In this document: positions 1 through 7,421 of the stretch, one piece after another
Numbering within the stretch: the first letter of the stretch is position 1
Layout of the letters: every line of letters begins with the position of its first letter
Assembly: GCF_002506585.1 (NCBI RefSeq)
Contig: NZ_DAXW01000009.1
Span: forward strand, 1-43,757
Length of the DNA stretch: 43,757 bases
Source: Methanoculleus sp. UBA430
GTDB lineage: Archaea > Halobacteriota > Methanomicrobia > Methanomicrobiales > Methanoculleaceae
Reading direction: 5' to 3'
Made by a program: the position numbers and the translations under genes
Notes under the pieces: model-generated
What the model was told of the DNA's origin: nothing
Databases searched by the model: none
What the model saw: only the letters and a program-made list of their open reading frames with translations

Positions 1-393
1 AAAAGTAGACCGACGTTGACAGGGGGCGGGAGGAGGCGCGAAGCGCCGGGTGGTGGGGGTCATTTGAGGGGTGGCGCAGGGCCACCCCTCCGTGCGAGGA
101 GCGCGGTGCGGAGCACGGCGTGACGAGCACTTCCTAGCAGACGATGACCGGCGAGTTCCGAGCCGGTCATGGTCGTCTACGGCCCCAGACAGGAAGAGAA
201 GATCAGGCAGACGCCACGACTGGAGGGCGGCGAGGGGGCACGGAGTGCAGCGCCGGAGGCGCGACCCTCGCTGACCGGAGGGAGTGTGGTCTGCCGGTCG
301 AGGGTCCAGACCCGCGGGTTTTCTCTCAGGTAGACCGTGAACTGCACCACCCCGGCGAGAACTCGCGGTGGCGGGCGATGTGTTGAAAAATCC
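1..393. other. structured non-coding stretch, no gene recognised
   Basis: No convincing protein is encoded here; the short open frames are arginine-rich and look like GC-rich chance frames. The DNA holds several strong inverted repeats. Bases 67-75 pair with 81-89 around a 5-base loop. Bases 139-151 pair with 163-178 as a long stem with a small bulge. ACCCTCG near 263 can pair with CGAGGGT near 299. The density of stems could mean a structured RNA or remains of a mobile element, but I recognise no RNA family. The stretch lies downstream of the CoiA-like gene that ends at 394. Confidence 0.3.
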
Positions 394-1824
394 TTAAGAC
401 GAGTCTTGTTTTACAATTTTTCCGTAGCCTTTTTGCTCAAACTCTATTGCATCGTCCTTATTGATAGACCACGTACATCCGTATGGATTGGTGTATTTCC
501 ATCCACGTTGCGATACGAGGTCGGGCGTGGGCAGCACTTTCACAAATTCGAAGTACACCTTCTCCTCTTGCTCTCGCTTTCTATCGTTTGGTTTGTGGAT
601 CACTTGTTCTTGTTTTTTATTGTCCGGCTTATGGGTCACTTGCTCGATATCGTCCGGTTTATGGAGTGTCCCTCTCTCGATTGTGCGCACCACAATCTGG
701 TTCTTTCTGCCATTATGTTCGAGATAGTGATCCAGGTCGTTGAATATTGACGAAAACCTTGCTTCGAGCTCTTTAAGGTCTCTCACCTGTTCACGGATTG
801 AGGATATCTGATTCTCTGAGACGAGGTCGAGTTCCCTATATTTACCTTCAGAATAGGAATTGGTCTTCCACACAAACCCGTTTTTTGGGGAGTAGACCTT
901 CCAGAGAGCATCCTTGAATCTTTTGAATAATGCGTACATTAAGTTGATCTCTTCTCTCAGAGTTGTAGGATTGTCCCAGGTATTGCTTTTAAACACCGCA
1001 TAGAGTCTCTTCAGGTCGCGTCGATAACAGTAGTATTTGTCCTTCAACTCGGTGAGCTCGTGCAGGACGGGTAACACAGAGTCTCTTAATCTGGCACATC
1101 TCTGGTGTTGCGCCTTAACATCAGCGAGATAATGCGAGTAATCCCCGTTCAGCACATACCAGACCCATTCCCTCAATCCTGTCGAGGGGTTTTTTGTTGT
1201 ACATAGCGTCTTGTTGTCGGAGTTGATGCCAATAGTACGGATACCCTTTCGAACGTAGTAAAGCCTTTCGTGGGTTAAACGAAGGTCGCTTCTATCGATG
1301 TTCTGAAAGTTCAAAGGGATCTCATAGTCCCCCCACGCTTCATAATAGGGCTGAGGATCTAGGTAGTTTCTCAAGAGCCAGTAGGACTCGATTCCATCCC
1401 GGGCGTACTTCTCCTCCCGTTCCTGAAGTTCCTCCTGGCTGATCTTACTGAGCTGGATCTCAAACACCACGCTCCGTTCTCCCCTCGTTGCGTAGACATC
1501 TGCCCGCCAGTCGCCAGCCGGCGACTGGTATTCGGGTTGAGCATCCCATCCTTCTGCTTTGCAGATCTGGTAAATCTGGTTCTTGAGTCTTAAGTGGTTG
1601 AGCGATTCCGGCTCTCCCCCACACTCGTCAGATCTGTGAGCATGGTAGAAGTGTTTGAGGCCGCACTTCGACGTTCTGAGATGCCCGCTCATCCCGCAGC
1701 AGGGCATTGTTATAGTGAGGCCTTTTCTATGCTGAGCCTTGAGTTCGCTCCATTCGCTATCAGATAGATCGGGGGCGATAACCCTTTCACCGTTGATGAT
1801 TGCTGAAAGCGGAATGTTGACCAC
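394..1824 (-). CDS. CoiA-like nuclease family protein
   Basis: A 476-residue protein of the competence protein CoiA-like family. The N-terminus carries a zinc-finger-like Cys/His set (C42, C43, C54, H58, H61, H63). It is followed by a restriction-endonuclease-like core with D109 in DWRADV and the E-x-Q pair E122/Q124 in VFEIQLS, the typical CoiA active site. The rest is helical and charged, with a repeated HKPD/HKPN segment near residues 385-415. It starts at GTG directly behind AAGGAG; an in-frame stop lies eight codons upstream, so no earlier start is available. The gene is AT-richer than the core genes in this window and follows a remnant methyltransferase tail (1890-1964). In an archaeon without known CoiA-type competence, a role in defence or DNA processing is more likely, but that is inference. 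Confidence 0.75.
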   Translation of the reverse strand: MVNIPLSAIINGERVIAPDLSDSEWSELKAQHRKGLTITMPCCGMSGHLRTSKCGLKHFYHAHRSDECGGEPESLNHLRLKNQIYQICKAEGWDAQPEYQSPAGDWRADVYATRGERSVVFEIQLSKISQEELQEREEKYARDGIESYWLLRNYLDPQPYYEAWGDYEIPLNFQNIDRSDLRLTHERLYYVRKGIRTIGINSDNKTLCTTKNPSTGLREWVWYVLNGDYSHYLADVKAQHQRCARLRDSVLPVLHELTELKDKYYCYRRDLKRLYAVFKSNTWDNPTTLREEINLMYALFKRFKDALWKVYSPKNGFVWKTNSYSEGKYRELDLVSENQISSIREQVRDLKELEARFSSIFNDLDHYLEHNGRKNQIVVRTIERGTLHKPDDIEQVTHKPDNKKQEQVIHKPNDRKREQEEKVYFEFVKVLPTPDLVSQRGWKYTNPYGCTWSINKDDAIEFEQKGYGKIVKQDSS

Positions 1825-1889
1825 CTCCTTGTTCCTGATGAAGTTTCAAGATATCCCTGCGCTGGATCTCCAGGGTATCGGCTCCTGCA

Positions 1890-1964
1890 TCAGGCCGCCC
1901 CCTCCACAACCGCGACCTCATCCTCCGTGAGCCCATGCAATTCATACACCAGCCGATTGATTCG
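1890..1964 (-). pseudogene. remnant: C-terminal tail of a DNA methyltransferase (copy C)
   Basis: Read on the minus strand, these bases encode RINRLVYELHGLTEDEVAVV plus four residues before a TGA, and a stop codon directly precedes them. This matches the ends of the two longer copies at 3637-3846 and 7135-7320 (IDRLVYELYGLTEEEIAVVE). That ending is typical of Eco57I-class methyltransferases. Only about 24 codons survive. It lies 65 bases upstream of the CoiA-like gene. Confidence 0.65.
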
Positions 1965-2005
1965 TTACTCTATCCTGCCAACATGAGCACCTATGGCAGT
2001 GCATT

Positions 2006-3604
2006 TTAGCACTTCCAACTGTCGTCAAATACATATGATGGCAAACTTACAACCACGCTGTCCGGGCATTTCTCTGTGCGCCTCTTTAGTTCTTCACATT
2101 GAACAGCAAGAGTCAAGTAGATTAGTGCAGAACGAGCAAGTTTAAGAAGTTTTAATGTTTTAACTTCAAAGTCACTGCGATATAGAGAATGGGCCAGTGA
2201 ATCAATAAGACCTATTGAAAAAAATTCGTCTTCATCAGATTTGCTCCACTCAGGGAGGTGAAGTTTCAGATATTTATGTTCCAAGTGATTTCTTATCTCA
2301 CGCAGATCCTTTGCCTCAGGCTCAATCGAATCCCTAAATGCGTCTTTCTCCTCATAGTCCTCATAGAAATCTTTACTCAACCAAAACAGACCTCGAAGAG
2401 GCAGGTTCTCCTTATGGTAGAAGTCTTCCCTAAGTATGTCTCGACGGCCCTTCTTAACATACCAGATTTTTCTGAAAGAGATGTCCCTTTCAGAGATGTC
2501 TAAGTCAAGGTATTTTCGCAAGAAGAAAGCGAGTTTGTCGAACAGTGAATACACCATTCGGTATGCTATTTTTACCTTCTCAACAGCTAAACCATAGGAG
2601 GGATAGTCCAGAGTGTTATAAAGAAGAACATCTTTATCAGAAAAGTGTAATTCACTGCTATTTATCCCATCAAAGAAAAGATATCGAGCAGAAACGAACT
2701 CTTGCTTCATTTGATTGAAGAGACCGATGTAATATGGGCCTTCATTGATGCCGACTACAATTGACGGCATAGAAATGATGTCACGCGCTCCGATTGAATA
2801 GGGTCCCAGGTCATTAAGCGGGTTGAGAAACAGCCTGTTGTTTAAACACCATTGCCGATATTCTATCTCTGATTCGGAATCCCCTAAGGAGAACGAACTC
2901 ATATCAAAGTAGGATGTGAGAAACTCGCGTTGAAATGCCGCTTCAATTCTTTTCACATCTTTTTCAAAGGCTTTTTTCGCGTCGATATGAAGGTCGCCTT
3001 CCAGCGCTTTCTTAAGCAGCGAATATGCCTGCTTGATGAAGACTCCCCTATGCCCATCATCGCTGAGATAATCTGAATAAACAAGAAGCCCCTTTCCCTT
3101 TGTTCCTAGAGCCATGGAGAACGATGGATCGATACATAGTGCCTTGTCTCGGTATTCGATCCCTTCAGCAACTCTACCCACCAGATTCATGAGGTTTCCA
3201 TAATTTGTCCACACTTGACACTGCCTTTGAGCAGGTAGGATCTCTGGATCTCCGGCCGTATGGTGGCAACCATACTTGGCTGCTAAACGAATGTGAATAA
3301 TCTCTTTCTCAAGTTCTTCCTGTTCCCATTCCCACGCTTTAGTAAAATCTACTCTTTGTAACTTTTGTCGATTAGCCCAGGCATTAGCAAGGAAATAATG
3401 CGTGAGTGCCCGCATCTCCTGTGTGAGATTTCTATCGAGGAACTCGTCCGCGAGTCTCAATGCTGTTTCTATCCCATCATTTCTCTGTAAATCCAAAGAC
3501 AAATCTACTAGATCACCGAGAATCTCCAGCGCCTCAGCATCAGTGAAAGACTCTAACATTTGGGTGGCAAGGAGGGAATTGAAGTATTCTTTGTAATCCA
3601 TCAT
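2006..3604 (-). CDS. HEPN domain protein, LA2681 family, with TPR-like N-terminus
   Basis: A 532-residue protein. The N-terminal half is helical and TPR-like (segments such as LANAWANRQ and WTNYGNLMNLVGRV). The C-terminal part holds the HEPN motif R-x4-H in REIRNHLEHKY, as in the LA2681-type HEPN family. HEPN proteins of this kind are predicted RNases in defence or stress responses; the activity here is inferred from the motif. ATG at 3604 is chosen because the duplicated copy keeps the same MxDYKEY start; GTG at 3610 is an alternative. The gene is AT-rich against its surroundings and lies 33 bases downstream of a methyltransferase tail remnant. Its first 200 or so bases are duplicated at 6898-7101. 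Confidence 0.75.
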   Translation of the reverse strand: MMDYKEYFNSLLATQMLESFTDAEALEILGDLVDLSLDLQRNDGIETALRLADEFLDRNLTQEMRALTHYFLANAWANRQKLQRVDFTKAWEWEQEELEKEIIHIRLAAKYGCHHTAGDPEILPAQRQCQVWTNYGNLMNLVGRVAEGIEYRDKALCIDPSFSMALGTKGKGLLVYSDYLSDDGHRGVFIKQAYSLLKKALEGDLHIDAKKAFEKDVKRIEAAFQREFLTSYFDMSSFSLGDSESEIEYRQWCLNNRLFLNPLNDLGPYSIGARDIISMPSIVVGINEGPYYIGLFNQMKQEFVSARYLFFDGINSSELHFSDKDVLLYNTLDYPSYGLAVEKVKIAYRMVYSLFDKLAFFLRKYLDLDISERDISFRKIWYVKKGRRDILREDFYHKENLPLRGLFWLSKDFYEDYEEKDAFRDSIEPEAKDLREIRNHLEHKYLKLHLPEWSKSDEDEFFSIGLIDSLAHSLYRSDFEVKTLKLLKLARSALIYLTLAVQCEELKRRTEKCPDSVVVSLPSYVFDDSWKC

Positions 3605-3636
3605 GAGCACATCAATTCTGGTTATCGTCAGCCTCG

Positions 3637-3846
3637 TTATTGACCGATTTTTTCCACAACCGCGATCTCCTCCTCCGTCAGCCCATACAACTCATACACC
3701 AGCCTATCGATCTGCCGGTCGGTCGCGTCGATCATCCCAGCGAGCACCTCCTTCTCGTGCGAGACCTTCGCCGCCACGAGGCGTTTGTTCAGGTCGAGCA
3801 TCTTCTCGACGAGGGCGACGATCTGGTCGTGGTGGGCGACGTCGGC
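3637..3846 (-). pseudogene. remnant: C-terminal tail of an Eco57I-class methyltransferase (copy A)
   Basis: On the minus strand about 69 codons read HHDQIVALVEKMLDLNKRL through LVYELYGLTEEEIAVVEKIGQ, then TAA. This coiled-coil tail is the usual end of Eco57I/TaqI-class DNA methyltransferases. No catalytic motifs or target-recognition domain precede it; upstream the frame runs into the antisense of hepT. A near-identical copy is at 7135-7320 and a shorter one at 1890-1964. Confidence 0.7.
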
Positions 3847-3886
3847 GGGGCAAGCCCATTTTCGGGCGAACCACGGCAGAGGGTGA

Positions 3887-4231
3887 TCAGCCCGCCTCGT
3901 CATCAAGCATCTGCCTGACTGCAACCTGCAGTTCCGGGATCTTGTTCTTGACGACGTCCCACACGATCTCATTGTGGATCCCGAAATATGCGTGGATGAG
4001 GATATCCCGCATCCCTGCAGCCTTTCTCCAGGAAATATCGGCATGTTTGCATTTGAGCGGTTCGGGGATGAGTTTCACGGCCTCGCCGATGACCATGAGG
4101 TTCCTGATCACTCCGTCCTGCACCAGGTCGTTTGCCAGGAACTCCTCGTAGTCCATTTCCCGGGTATACCGTTCAATCCTCCTGATAGCCTCAAGGATAT
4201 CACGGAGATAGAGGTTATATTCCCGGGACAT
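3887..4231 (-). CDS. hepT: HepT-like HEPN toxin (DUF86)
   Basis: A 114-residue HEPN RNase toxin. The motif R-x4-H-x-Y appears as RDILIHAY, with the Arg/His pair as catalytic residues and the Tyr as the site that the partner nucleotidyltransferase modifies in studied HepT/MntA pairs. The start is taken at ATG 4231 (MSREYNLYL); the open frame continues ten codons further but that would deepen the overlap with mntA. The 17-base overlap with mntA indicates co-translation. Alone it would be growth-inhibiting; with MntA it should be neutralised by AMPylation, as known for the family. Confidence 0.9.
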   Translation of the reverse strand: MSREYNLYLRDILEAIRRIERYTREMDYEEFLANDLVQDGVIRNLMVIGEAVKLIPEPLKCKHADISWRKAAGMRDILIHAYFGIHNEIVWDVVKNKIPELQVAVRQMLDDEAG

Positions 4232-4517
4232 ACCTGACGCTCGGAAGGATGTGTGGTGCAAGAGCCGGTTTTATGGCATCGCGGTCGACGAGGTCGACTC
4301 TTCTCCCGAAGAGATCTTCGAGGAAGAACTTGAGGTCCATGTACGTGTCAAAAGAGCGCCCCCCTTCCCTGAACTCGATGAGGATATCGATATCGCTCTC
4401 TTCGCGCTCTTCGCCCCGGGCAAACGACCCGAAGACCCCGATCCGCCGAACGCCGAGGCTCCTGATCCGTTCGCGGTGTTCCGCCAGCGCTCTGAGGATG
4501 CCGTCAGCCGTAAGCAT
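4215..4517 (-). CDS. mntA: MntA-like minimal nucleotidyltransferase antitoxin
   Basis: A 100-residue protein of the minimal nucleotidyltransferase family. The GS-x10-D-x-D motif is complete: GSFARGEEREESDIDI, at about residues 30-45. It should transfer AMP groups to the active-site tyrosine of the HepT toxin encoded immediately downstream, whose start lies inside the end of this gene. The operon order (antitoxin first, short overlap) is standard for the pair. Confidence 0.9.
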   Translation of the reverse strand: MLTADGILRALAEHRERIRSLGVRRIGVFGSFARGEEREESDIDILIEFREGGRSFDTYMDLKFFLEDLFGRRVDLVDRDAIKPALAPHILPSVRYVPGI

Positions 4518-4697
4518 GTCGTATCATACTCCTGTTACCCGCCGATCAGGATAACGCTTTTCCCCCAGGGGTTGCCGGCCGGAGCGTCGGCCACTCCGGC
4601 TGGCAGGCAACTGCGACGTAACGCTTCGCACTATCGGCACGGGAGACCCAGGACGATGCCCATCCTTTGCGATCGAGCAGAGCGATAATGCTCTACC

Positions 4698-4892
4698 ATG
4701 AACGTTGTGCATGCGTTGACAAATTCCCGGTCCGGCCGGGGCTCGACCGGGCAGGTCGCCTTCTTCCGGAACCTGTTCTATGCCATCTGCATAGCGATCC
4801 TACTGCTCGGGCTGTTTATCATGGACATCTCGATCACCTGGAAGATGCGGTACGACCAGTATTCGCAGGATTACTCGTATGGGGGGGACTAG
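4698..4892 (+). CDS. small membrane protein, unknown
   Basis: A possible 64-residue protein with a hydrophobic stretch (about residues 24-44, FYAICIAILLLGLFIMDISI) followed by a charged, tyrosine-rich tail. The hydrophobic segment and its codon use look protein-like, unlike the arginine-rich shadow frames nearby. No clear ribosome binding site is seen, and no family is recognised. It stands alone between the mntA promoter side and the methyltransferase operon. Confidence 0.4.
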   Translation: MNVVHALTNSRSGRGSTGQVAFFRNLFYAICIAILLLGLFIMDISITWKMRYDQYSQDYSYGGD

Positions 4893-5005
4893 CCTCCTAT
4901 AAGCATAAGAGCCTAGGCGCGCGGGGGTTAAACCCTGCCCCCTCCCACTCGGGATGAAGCAGGGGAATACACCTTATTTTACAGCGAGATTTCCCAAATT
5001 GGACC

Positions 5006-5016
5006 GTTAATTTTAA
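5006..5016 (+). promoter_or_regulatory. probable TATA box of the methyltransferase operon
   Basis: GTTAATTTTAA lies about 30 bases before the ATG at 5042, in an AT-rich stretch. The spacing fits a transcript with little or no leader. Confidence 0.45.
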
Positions 5017-5041
5017 GCTCTCATCCGCCATAACCCGTATC

Positions 5042-6010
5042 ATGGTTCAGTCAGATGTTAAAGAGGGTAACCCGAAAGGGAAACGCAAGAGGAAGTATAT
5101 CCCCGGATTAGCGTGTCTAAAGTTCACACCTGACGAGTACTGGAGCCCGGAGGAGGCACAAAGACTCTACGAAGGACCGCCTCATTCTCCCGTCCGGCAG
5201 GACACCATCTGTTTCGAGGACTGCATCAAGGGAATGGAGCGGATGCCCCCGGAGAGCGTGGATCTGGTCGTCGCGGATCCTCCGTTCGGTATTGACTTCT
5301 CAGGCAAAGAGCCAATTTACAACAGAAACCGCGATTTAGTGGTAGACTCGTATCATGAAATCGATGCCGATTATGGGGAGTTCACGGAACAATGGATGGC
5401 GTCGCTGCAGAAGGTCATGAAACCGCATGCAACAGCCTATGTTTTCAGTGGATGGAATCATCTCGAGGATGTCCTACGGGGGGCACGGCTCAGCGGTCTC
5501 ACCACGATCAACCATATTATCTGGAAGTATCAGTTCGGGGTCTTTACAAAGAGAAAATACGTAACAAGCCACTATCACGTTTTACTGCTTGCCAAAGACC
5601 CAAACAAATACTACTTCAACAAAATAGAACATTATCCGCTGGATGTCTGGGACATTAACCGGAAGTATAAGGTCGGGGAAGTCAAGAACGGCACTACGTT
5701 ACCCCTTGAAGTAGTTAAGCAATGCATCGAGTTCAGTTCCAAACCGGGCGATCTGGTATTCGATCCGTTCATGGGGATGGGAACTACCGCGGTTGCTGCA
5801 AAATCTGTCTGGCGGCATTTCTTCGGATTTGAGAAAAACGAGTTAATGCAGCCGGTTATTGATGAGCGGCTCGATTCTACAACCCCAGGGAAGAATTACA
5901 CAACCTTGCAGGAGATAAAACGAAAAAATATTGATAAGGCAAAAGAGAAGTACCCGCTAGCGATTAAATACTTGAAAAAGGCGGGTGTGGAAATAGATGC
6001 GGAATCCTAG
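5042..6010 (+). CDS. site-specific DNA methyltransferase (N6_N4_Mtase family)
   Basis: A 322-residue beta-class DNA methyltransferase. Motif IV is DPPF at residues 79-82 in VVADPPFGIDF, and the SAM-binding motif I follows later, as FDPFMGMGTTAVAA at about 240-253; this IV-before-I order defines the group. The DPPF form usually goes with N6-adenine methylation, though N4-cytosine cannot be excluded. The next gene starts inside its last 14 bases, so the two are co-translated; the partner is therefore probably the cognate nuclease. The gene is AT-richer than the core genes in this window. Confidence 0.85.
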   Translation: MVQSDVKEGNPKGKRKRKYIPGLACLKFTPDEYWSPEEAQRLYEGPPHSPVRQDTICFEDCIKGMERMPPESVDLVVADPPFGIDFSGKEPIYNRNRDLVVDSYHEIDADYGEFTEQWMASLQKVMKPHATAYVFSGWNHLEDVLRGARLSGLTTINHIIWKYQFGVFTKRKYVTSHYHVLLLAKDPNKYYFNKIEHYPLDVWDINRKYKVGEVKNGTTLPLEVVKQCIEFSSKPGDLVFDPFMGMGTTAVAAKSVWRHFFGFEKNELMQPVIDERLDSTTPGKNYTTLQEIKRKNIDKAKEKYPLAIKYLKKAGVEIDAES

Positions 6011-6749
6011 GGAAGAGGCGGAACTGATCGTAGAGGCATTGTTCGAGGACTATGGAACGGGTGGAATCACACGAGGAGAGTGCCCCGGAGTAGATGGAAG
6101 AGAAGCCATCCTGGAGATGAAGGAAGCAGGTTTCCCCGGTTGGCAAGAGGTAGAATGGCCAGGGTTTCACGTAAAGTTTCTCGTCCAGAGGGAATGTAGA
6201 GAGAAACTCAACGGCGAGGTGCAGCCATACGACCTTGATAAAAAGAGACACCTCGTACGGGGTGATTATGTCTGGGACACCCGGTTCCATGCAAATGAGA
6301 GATCGGACGATATCCCTCTGGGGGATGTGAAGGGGTATAACGACCTGGTGAAGGAGCACGGCGGTATCGGCCTCCTTGTTGTAGATGCTGCGGTCGTTAA
6401 GGATGAAAACGGCGACTTCAGACGATGGCACGAAGAGCTGAAAGGCGGATCGAGCGAGTATTCTCTAGAACGCGAACGCGATGGGAGACCGCCGCGCGAG
6501 CGGAAGTCGAGGTATTTGATAGTAGGAGTTTACGCCTACTTCTTCACCCTCGATGATCTGAACAAAGGCATCATGGACGGCTGGACCGATGACGATTTCC
6601 AGCGCACCATGAGAAATGCTAATGGAGCACGCCGGAAGTCAAAATACCTCCTCAAGGGTAGTGAAATCCCAGATGAACACCTACTGTTCGTTAAAAATTT
6701 CAATATGGATCCAGAAGAGTTCGAGGAGCAGTTCCCCGGGAATACATAA
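5997..6749 (+). CDS. unknown partner of the methyltransferase, candidate restriction endonuclease
   Basis: A 250-residue soluble protein that I cannot place in a family. Its ATG lies within the end of the methyltransferase gene (14-base overlap). The most nuclease-like stretch is residues 90-135: DTRFH with D94, then IPLGDVKGYNDL with D110 and K112, then a hydrophobic strand GIGLLVVDA. An acidic residue followed by D-x-K is compatible with a PD-(D/E)xK fold but not proof. Context (an immediate methyltransferase partner, no other nuclease nearby) is the main argument for a restriction enzyme. Confidence 0.6.
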   Translation: MRNPREEAELIVEALFEDYGTGGITRGECPGVDGREAILEMKEAGFPGWQEVEWPGFHVKFLVQRECREKLNGEVQPYDLDKKRHLVRGDYVWDTRFHANERSDDIPLGDVKGYNDLVKEHGGIGLLVVDAAVVKDENGDFRRWHEELKGGSSEYSLERERDGRPPRERKSRYLIVGVYAYFFTLDDLNKGIMDGWTDDDFQRTMRNANGARRKSKYLLKGSEIPDEHLLFVKNFNMDPEEFEEQFPGNT

Positions 6750-6848
6750 CCTATTTTCTTCGAGCTCTTCTAGTAGCGTAACGTATCTTCTGAAAAATTG
6801 AATTGACCCTGGATCCAACCTAAATTTGTATAAAGGAGAAACAGGGCC

Positions 6849-6902
6849 ATGGATCCCTTAGCGTTTATCGAAGATTATTTTCCGATCAGGAAGACGGCAT
6901 GA
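6849..6902 (+). pseudogene. 5' stub of a lost gene (17 codons)
   Basis: An ATG preceded by TAAAGGAG and an AT-rich promoter-like stretch opens the frame MDPLAFIEDYFPIRKTA, which ends at a TGA exactly where the duplicated HEPN/methyltransferase segment begins (about 6897). The signals are those of a real gene start that has been cut off. The sequence resembles the first residues of DUF1156-type DNA methylases (an I-E-x2-F-P pattern), but 15 residues are too few to be certain. Confidence 0.45.
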
Positions 6903-7101
6903 GTGCCCTCATCTCCTGTGTGAGATTTCTATCGAGGAACTCGTCCGCGAGTCTCAACGCTGTGTCTATCCCCTTATTCCTTTGGAGATCCGGATACAAA
7001 TCTACTAAACTACCGATAATCTCCAGTGCATTATCACCAGTAAAAGACCCTAACGTTTGGGTGGCAAGGAGGGAATTGAGGTATTCTTTGTAATCTATCA
7101 T
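6898..7101 (-). pseudogene. truncated second copy of the LA2681-type HEPN gene
   Basis: On the minus strand this encodes a start like that of the HEPN gene at 2006-3604: DYKEYLNSLLATQTLGSF and later RLADEFLDRNLTQEMRAL. The copy breaks off after about 68 codons; the open frame then runs three codons into unrelated DNA (stop at 6886). The HEPN catalytic part is missing, so it cannot be a working RNase. It follows methyltransferase tail copy B in the same order as the intact locus. Confidence 0.8.
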
Positions 7102-7134
7102 ATAGCACATCAATCCTGACTATAGTCAGCCTCG

Positions 7135-7320
7135 TTACTGACCGATTTTTTCCACAACCGCGATCTCCTCCTCCGTCAGCCCGTACAACTCATACACCAG
7201 CCTGTCGATCTGCCGGTCGGTCGCGTCGATCATCCCGGCGAGCACCTCCTTCTCGTGCGAGACCTTCGCCGCCGCGAGGCGCTTGTGCAGGTCGAGCATC
7301 TTTTCGACGAGGGCGACCAT
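7135..7320 (-). pseudogene. remnant: C-terminal tail of an Eco57I-class methyltransferase (copy B)
   Basis: From an ATG at 7320 a 61-residue frame reads MVALVEKMLDLHKRLAAAKV and ends EEEIAVVEKIGQ, nearly identical to copy A at 3637-3846. It is a coiled coil without any catalytic part. The homology stops at 7320 and the frame upstream is unrelated. It lies directly downstream of the type III Res gene and directly upstream of the truncated HEPN copy. Confidence 0.7.
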
Positions 7321-7421
7321 GCGACCATGGCGGAAAGGCAGTTGAATGAGGGATGAGTCCGGCATGAATACTGGAAAAGTAAGATCCATTCCCGTCCTCC
7401 TACTATGGTTGTAACACCCGG

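Noticed and set aside
4524..4712. 62-codon minus-strand frame upstream of mntA
   Set aside because: Proline/arginine-rich text without domain or ribosome binding site; mntA has its own ATG.
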